Source of the DNA: Lithobates sylvaticus
Taxonomy: Eukaryota > Chordata > Amphibia > Anura > Ranidae
NCBI GenBank assembly: GCA_028564925.1
Contig: CM053026.1
Coordinates: 605,013,616-605,077,615, forward strand
Direction: 5' to 3'
Length of the DNA stretch: 64,000 nucleotides
Both the position numbers and the translations under genes were made by a program. Position 1 is the stretch's first letter. Each line of letters opens with the position of its first letter. The notes beneath the pieces were generated by a model. That model was not told where the DNA came from. It did not search any database and saw nothing but the letters and a program-made list of their open reading frames with translations. This document shows positions 58,089-64,000 of the stretch, piece by piece.

Positions 58089-59255
58089 TTAAAGTGTATT
58101 TCTACTTTTGCAGCCAAATTGGGGATAACTTATATTTGTGACATGTTCCTATACACATATAAAAAAAAATCTGCTGAAACCCAGCAATGGATTAAAAAAA
58201 AAAAAAAAAAATAATCTGTCCTACAATCTGTCCCCTAATTGCACAAACTATTTTGAACAATTTCAAGCTGTTTGTTCCAAATCTGCTTCAATGAAAGATG
58301 AGAAATATATTTTTAAAGCTGAATTCCAGAAATTATGCTCATTGGATACTTACATTGGACCAGCTCCACACAATGTAAGTATTCATTTCTCCAACCTGAT
58401 AGACAGGTGGGGAAGCTGGATCACTGCGGTAGTTGGATTTACTATAATGGTGGGTTTTATTCTCACCATTGCTACCATTCATAGAAAACCTTGCGTTTTT
58501 TTTTTTTTTTTTTCCATGAATGCAAGGTGTTTTCTGATTGGACAAGGAAGGGTGGTAATGTCTCGCAATCATCACCTTGTCCAATCAAAGAACACCTGTA
58601 CAATGACCACAGTGGCTTTTATTCTCACCATTGCTACCATTCATAGAAAACCTTGCATCCCCCCCCCCCCCGAATGCATGGTGTTTTCTGATTGGACAAG
58701 GAAGGGTGGTAATGTCACAATCATCACCTTGTCCAATCAAAGAACACCTTGTATTTATTGAAAAAATGAAATGCATCATAAGAATGGTATCCGTGACCCC
58801 TGTGGTCAGTGTGCAAAGGAGAAGCCACTTGCCTAGGACAGTGTTTCTCAACTCCAGTCCTCAAGGCGCCCCAACAGGTCATGTTTTCAGGCTTTCCATT
58901 ATTGCACAGGTGATTTGATCAGTCTCACTACCTTAGTAATTACCACAGCCGTTTCATCTGAGGGAAATCCTGAAAACATGACCTGTTGGGGCCTTGAGGA
59001 CTGGAGTTGAGAAACACTGGCCTAGGACACCAGCAGGACTCGGAAGATCACAGCTATCACTGTAGCAGTGCCGACTTGTACAATGATTCCTAATGATCCA
59101 TCAGGTATGACATATACATATATACTTTGTGCAATGAGTATAACTCCCAGGGTTCAACTTTAAATATATTAAGGTACGCTGTATGAATGGGAACTCATGA
59201 CAAACAAAAAGTGTGGGGGGCTCAAATTTGACTGCAAAAGTAGAAACACGCTTTG
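58089..59255. mobile_element. TTAA-type MITE, composite
   Basis: The left end ttaaagtgtatttctacttt (TTAA at 58089-58092) pairs with the right part ctgcaaaagtagaaacacgc. It holds a 162-bp tandem duplication (58457-58750, with ttctgattggacaaggaag in each copy) and the hAT MITE at 58839-59019. The right TTAA has changed to ctttga. Confidence 0.65.
58839..59019. mobile_element. hAT MITE, 181 bp
   Basis: Long inverted repeat, cagtgtttctcaactccagt at the left and its complement at the right, with the perfect 8-bp duplication gcctagga at 58831-58838 and 59020-59027. The family is widespread in vertebrates. The exact duplication suggests a young insertion. Confidence 0.95.
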
Positions 59256-59969
59256 ACTGACAGGTGAATCGGTCTCACAGACATGCTGTAAAGTGACCAG
59301 TTGTACAATGTTATAACATCTAAAGTTTCCAACATGTTTACTAAGCCTTTACATATTTGACTCCTAAAACCCGATTTAGTGTAAAATATTTGGTTTTGTT
59401 ATAACATTTTTAGTATAGATGCAGACTTTTATTGCATGTCTGTGCTGGTTCTCCAGCTAGCTCCAGGTATAGGGTATATTCTGCTGACAGCATGTATGTA
59501 CCTGTGCTGGGCTATAGTGCTATTGTAGAAAGGCTCTGGGGCGTGTCTGTATTTACTTTTGTTTTGCTGCTGTGTGGTTCATTGCGCTAGTGTCTGTGCA
59601 ATTGTATTTAAATAACCGATTCGTATTGAATTCATAGACAAAGGTATCCACAGGATTGGTAAAAGTACATTTTAAAATAATATCTTGCAACGTGGTTGTT
59701 TTATATTGTCATCATCTCTCATCTCACATATTTATCAGATAGTTGGACATTTTTTCTATTTTGAAGGCCCCACAAACATATTTACAAGTTGATGTATGTT
59801 AAAGCATCCATACAGGAATATTAAGGACCACATAAAAATTGAGGGAGCACTCTTGGTGGGAACACAGGCAGCATAAGGAAGGATTTCCGCCCTTTCCTAT
59901 TCTAAATATTTTTTTTTTTATTACTGTACCCCTTTGGAAAGATCTCTTGCTTCGTAGCTGCAGTTCTCT
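59256..59969. other. Unassigned intronic sequence
   Basis: No recognised element. Confidence 0.4.
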
Positions 59970-60232
59970 TTTGAGACTGGGTTCACATTTATGTGAATTG
60001 GATGTGGGTTTCCCCGCATCCAATACGAATGACAGGAGATTGTGACCGGCTCTCTATTTAGCCAGTTCACATATCTGCGGAGCGGCTGCGAAGTGAATTG
60101 CACAGGGGTCCTGTCTGTCTTTGGCTCTGTTTCAGGTCTGAATTCAGGCAAAAATTCGGGCCTGAAACGGAAAACAGAGATGCACTGGACCCCTAGTGTG
60201 AGCCACATGCGGCATAAGTGTGGACCCAGCCT
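59970..60232. mobile_element. Harbinger-type MITE, diverged
   Basis: The left part gactgggttcacattt pairs with the right part gtgtggacccagcc, which is followed by TAA. Internal ggatgtgggtttccc and ccgcatccaat words. Confidence 0.55.
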
Positions 60233-60519
60233 AAAAGAACTACTCTCCAACAGATCGGGTAATACTGATATACCATCATGTTGGTGCCTTCTTTAGCTAA
60301 AGATGGCAAGTAACAATTAACATGCTTCACAAATACACAAATGTGAATGCTGTTAGTGTGGTCTTTTAAATACTATGTCTAATCTCAGAGTTACACAGTT
60401 CTCCTGTGGTCTTACAAAAAACAAAACAAATGCTACATAATAATTATGTTGCATAGTGCTGACCACAATTCTTTCTTGTGAATATAGTAGATGGAGTGGT
60501 GGAATGGTAATTTATGTTA

Positions 60520-60689
60520 GGCTGGCCATACATGTTAAAAGTTCTTTTTGATTTACCAAAAACGATATAATATGAGGTCAAAACTAAACAATTTCCAATT
60601 GTTTCCAATTAGGCAGGCCCTTGCACTACATAGTTTAAGGTAAATCTAAAAGAAAATTGTACAAGAAAATTGAACATGTATGGCCAGCC
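60520..60689. mobile_element. Small MITE (ggctggccatacatgtt ends)
   Basis: Inverted ends ggctggccatacatgtt and aacatgtatggccagcc (about 17 bp). TTA at 60517-60519 and TTG after the right end. A solo end of a related copy is at about 50820. Confidence 0.75.
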
Positions 60690-60873
60690 TTGGTCCCATC
60701 ATTTTTTATTTCCATTTTAACTAAAATTAGTAAAGTAAGTAGGGTATAACCAAATCTTTGTGAATATAAGTTGTAACCCACAGAAGGTTAGCATTAAATA
60801 CAGTATGTTTTTATTTTATTGCCATTTTGTGTATAAATGACTGTATCTTTGAGAAAGAGATGAAGCTCTTCCT

Positions 60874-61294
60874 TTAAAGTGGAATTCCAGTCTATATCTA
60901 ATTAATCCTAGAACTACTCCCTCCCCCTTCTAGCTGCTATTCTAACTACCCTGTAGAAGAAATATGCTTCTACTTGCCTATACTCAGAGTGCCCTGGTCT
61001 GGTCATGTCATCTCCTCAGCAGCCAGCTTCAGGGGAGAGGAGAAATCCCCGACAATGGCTGAAATTCCTGTTCGGTGATGTCACCCATAGGTTTACTATG
61101 GGGCATCCATTGTTGGCTGTCTCTCCTCTCCTCAGAAGCTGCTGCTGGAATCTGTTCACATGTCCAGACTGGAGCACCCCGAGAATAGGTAAAAGTATAA
61201 GCATCTTCTAATTAGAGTAGCAGTTAGAAGGGGGGTGAAGCAGAGTGGGAGCAATTCTAGGCTTTGTTAGATATAGACTGGAATTCCAGTTTAA
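60874..61294. mobile_element. TTAA-flanked MITE
   Basis: Left end ttaaagtggaattccag and right end ctggaattccagtttaa. The inverted match extends through tctatatctaa and ttagatataga. TTAA at 60874-60877 and 61291-61294. Confidence 0.85.
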
Positions 61295-62871
61295 GTTCTT
61301 AAGAGCACAGTTTAGTAAAATATAGATCTCCATTTATTTACAGTGTATCTGTGGGCAAAAAAAAATGAATGTATTGTCTTTTTGAATTTGCATGTTTTTA
61401 GCATTGCTGTTTTAAATATAGTGCTCGTGAGGTTGAAAAACCTACATTTGCGCAATTATACTGGACGAAGTTCCTTGGTTGCAGTGAGACAAAATCATCT
61501 TGCCTTTCAATATGTAGGGTGGTATCACCTACTGCACTGAGCTTTGGCCTATAGACAGTCGTACATCTGGATGGTCAGTGCGTCCAGGACATTGAGCAAT
61601 GTCTACAGCCATAATCCCACCTTTTGGGCATCCCCTATGTGTCAGTTATACAAAAACGCTGCCTCTCTCAACTGGAGTTTTAAAGCTACTGGAGTGTGTC
61701 CTTAGAGGTAATGCCCCTTTGTATGACATTATCATTGCTGGCCTTAATGGAACATGGCAATTGTAGTGATACAATGGCCAGAGATACGTAGTTGCGAAAA
61801 TGGAGAAAGCTGTGGTGGTAGCTAGGAAGAGAACGCAATATGTAAAAAGGCATTTGTTACAGTAAAGAAGCATTTTATTGAAGTAATTATGTAGGGTTTG
61901 GAAAGGTAATATGGTGCTGATATGCTGGCAAGAGCTATATACTGTATATTGCCTTCAGATTCATTTTAAGTCTTGTAATGCCAAGAATTGTAGCAAGGCT
62001 AGGCCCAAGATTACTGAGTAGGTTTTGTCTACTATAGGTCCATTTCAACTCTAGAATCTCTTGATATGATCTTGATACTTTTAGAGCTGGACTTATATTT
62101 TTTGCAACCATTGGCCCTTTCCCACCCCGTTCCTAAAGAAGTATTTAGATGGTTTCCAGCAGTTTTAATAATCCTTAAAGAAACTCTGTTTTTACGTAAC
62201 GCATGTGTAATCCTCAGCAGAACAAATGTAGGCCCATACAGAGTTTTACTCTACCTCCTTGCCACATGACTCCAACAAGGCTGCTGTACATGCATATTTT
62301 AAAGCCTACTTAAGTAATACATGCGATTTAAAAAGAAAAGGGCTGTCCATTATGCTTTGGAGTTCTGCCTGTGAAAATAGATGTACTGAAGGAAATCTGT
62401 AAAGGCTTACAAAGCCAGTGTGTGCTTGTAGGCTGCTGACATGGAGCCGCCCCTTCAAGCGTAAGAATCTTTTACAACACTTCATGAAAAGAGGAGGCTG
62501 TAACCAATTACAACTAACCACAGTGAGCTAATGTGATGAATTACAGTCATATAAATAAAGAATATGCTACAAATTGTTATAGACCCTTTAACAGATCCTC
62601 AGTTCTAATTTTTTATTTTTTTTGTTAGCCTAGTATTGAGAAATGTCATTGCTGTCTAGATCTTAGATGGGCCAAAGGGAACAATAATACAGAAGAAGCT
62701 AAAACTGTTGTTCATAGATGTTGCACCCTTCACAGAATGTCATTAGATGCACACAGCCCAGCTCGGGAGCGAGCTAGCAGATGTGCCACCATAGAAAACG
62801 TCTTCCTATGAGGGCACACCAAGAAGAGAAGCAGAGAGTATTGGCAGGGGACCCTAGGAGAGGAGGCTTAA
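61295..62871. other. Unassigned intronic sequence
   Basis: Mostly unrecognised. 62700-62870 has fragments (ggcaggggaccctaggag, agaggaggctta) of the TTAA-type family. Confidence 0.35.
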
Positions 62872-63235
62872 ACACTTGACCACTGGGCAATTTTGCAGCT
62901 TTCAGTGCTCTCGCATTTTGAATGACAATTATTCAGTCAGGCAACATGCTACCCATATGAATTTTTTGTCCTTTTTTTCACTCGAATAGAGCTTTCTTTT
63001 GGTGGTATTTTATCACCACTGGGTTTTATTTTTTGCGCTATAAATGAAAAAAGACCGAAAATTTTGTAAAAAATATAAATAAAAAATAAACAATTTTCTT
63101 TGTTTCAGTTATAAAATTTAGCAAATTAGTAATTTTTCTTCCACATATCTTTGGCAAAAATAACCCAAATCAGTGTATATTATTTGGTCTTTGTGAAAGT
63201 TATAGAGTCTACAAACTTATGGTGCCATTCACTGA
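62872..63235. repeat. Dispersed repeat (ttttttgcgctataaatgaa family)
   Basis: Words such as gagctttcttttggtgg, tatcaccactgggtttta and ttttgcgctataaatg recall a repeat very common in frog genomes, read from its opposite end. The class is unknown to me. Confidence 0.5.
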
Positions 63236-63288
63236 AAATTGATCTCACCTGATATACTGAAGGCCTATCTCATTTCTTGAGACACTAA

Positions 63289-63557
63289 GGCCCGTATGTC
63301 CGTTTTTCATCCATCCGTTTTTGGATGAAAAACGGACATACATGCATGTCCATGCGATAGCGGGTGTCAGCGGATGAGCATCCGCTGACACCCGCTATCG
63401 TCCGCGTCCGCTATTGTCCAATTCAGCAGACGGAGGAAAACCCTATTTTTTCATCCGTCTGCAGAGTGGATCGGATGAACACGGACAGACGGTCCGTGTT
63501 CATCCGATCTCCCATAGAGGAGAGCGGAGAACTGACAGGGCGGTCCCTGCACAGTGA
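63289..63557. mobile_element. Harbinger-type MITE, right end missing
   Basis: Preceded by TAA at 63286-63288. It follows 12642-13005 closely (gtccgtttttcatccatccg, gacggtccgtgttcatcc, gggcggtccctgcacag) and then breaks off into TTAA-type sequence. Confidence 0.75.
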
Positions 63558-63745
63558 CCCTGCACAGCCATGGACCCCCCTCCCAGAATAACCCGACTGC
63601 GCTGTAGCTTTCCTTCGGCTATGGCCCAGTCGATATGTAGTCCACTCTGTGCAATACTATTGTACAGAGCAGGTAAGTATAACATGCTTATTATTTAAAA
63701 AAAAAAAAAAAAAAAAAGATATCTATCTATATATCTTACAATCCC
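63558..63745. mobile_element. TTAA-type MITE fragment
   Basis: tgtacagagcaggtaagtat, the poly-A run at 63698-63718 and cttacaatccctt match the right third of 26682-27537. Confidence 0.65.
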
Positions 63746-63793
63746 TTCAGTTTCTTATTCCACAGTTTCTGGAAACCATTAGGCTGTACATTG

Positions 63794-64000
63794 ACAAGCA
63801 AATTGATTTACTAAAACTGCAGAGCGCAAAATCTGGTGCAGCCGTCCATGGTCCCTAATCAGCTTCTAACTTCATCTTCTTCAATTAAAATAGAACTTTT
63901 TAATTTTGGATAGAGCAAGGGAGGGTTATAACCCCTGTCAGATTTATTCTCCCTTCACTTCCTGTCCAATAGCCAAACAGGAAGCGATAGGAAATTCTTG
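63794..64000. mobile_element. MITE fragment at the window edge
   Basis: gatttactaaaactg and gcaaaatctggtgcagcc resemble a frog MITE family related to 7992-8589. Cut by the edge. Confidence 0.4.

Larger units (their letters stand above)
53010..64000 (+). other. RAPGEF2: RAPGEF2 intron, at least 11 kb
   Basis: Starts with donor gtgagt at 53010 and runs past the right edge. No further coding exon was recognised. The stretch 53010-53772 has no recognised repeat. Confidence 0.8.

Noticed and set aside
53010-64000. Search for the next RAPGEF2 exon (ECTKSQ, LPADFTKLHL)
   Set aside because: Not found. It probably lies beyond the right edge.

Overview
The window looks like intronic DNA from an amphibian, most probably a ranid-type frog. 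Two coding exons at 50168-50243 and 52842-53009 encode consecutive N-terminal pieces of RAPGEF2 (PDZ-GEF1), a Rap guanine-nucleotide exchange factor, on the + strand. The rest is long introns packed with mobile elements: PIF/Harbinger-type MITEs with TTA/TAA target duplications, TTAA-flanked MITEs, hAT elements with 8-bp duplications, Tc1/mariner elements with TA duplications, LINE and SINE-like pieces, and DIRS retroelement fossils. That mix, and the recognisable wording of several MITE families, is what I know from frog genomes. The species is an inference.

Layout. 1-5 kb: two pieces of DIRS-type fossil around a 1.5-kb hAT element. 5-14 kb: hAT and Harbinger-type MITEs, several nested. 14-22 kb: a deleted Tc1 element, a minisatellite-bearing hAT element and a SINE-like copy split by later insertions. 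22-26 kb: mostly unique sequence. This includes 23690-24645, where an open reading frame starting at 24509 runs into a good splice donor whose phase fits the exon at 50168. I read it as a candidate alternative first exon of RAPGEF2. 26-36 kb: nested MITEs, a 480-bp polypyrimidine tract and minisatellites. 36-44.5 kb: one Tc1 element with both ends, a LINE 3' end and two further broken Tc1 copies side by side. 45-48 kb: MITE pieces, a duplicated block and a (TA)n tract. 50-53 kb: the two exons. 53-64 kb: a 1.3-kb palindrome with a hAT element near its centre, a rearranged Tc1 copy, more MITEs, and a dispersed repeat at the right edge.

The exons belong to one transcription unit. The first supplies the end of the N-terminal cyclic-nucleotide-binding-like domain of the long isoform, and the second a basic linker. 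The second cNMP-like domain, REM, PDZ, RA and CDC25-type catalytic domains must lie beyond the right edge. Upstream exons of the canonical long isoform were not found here. No RNA gene, CRISPR array, or intact transposase gene was found.
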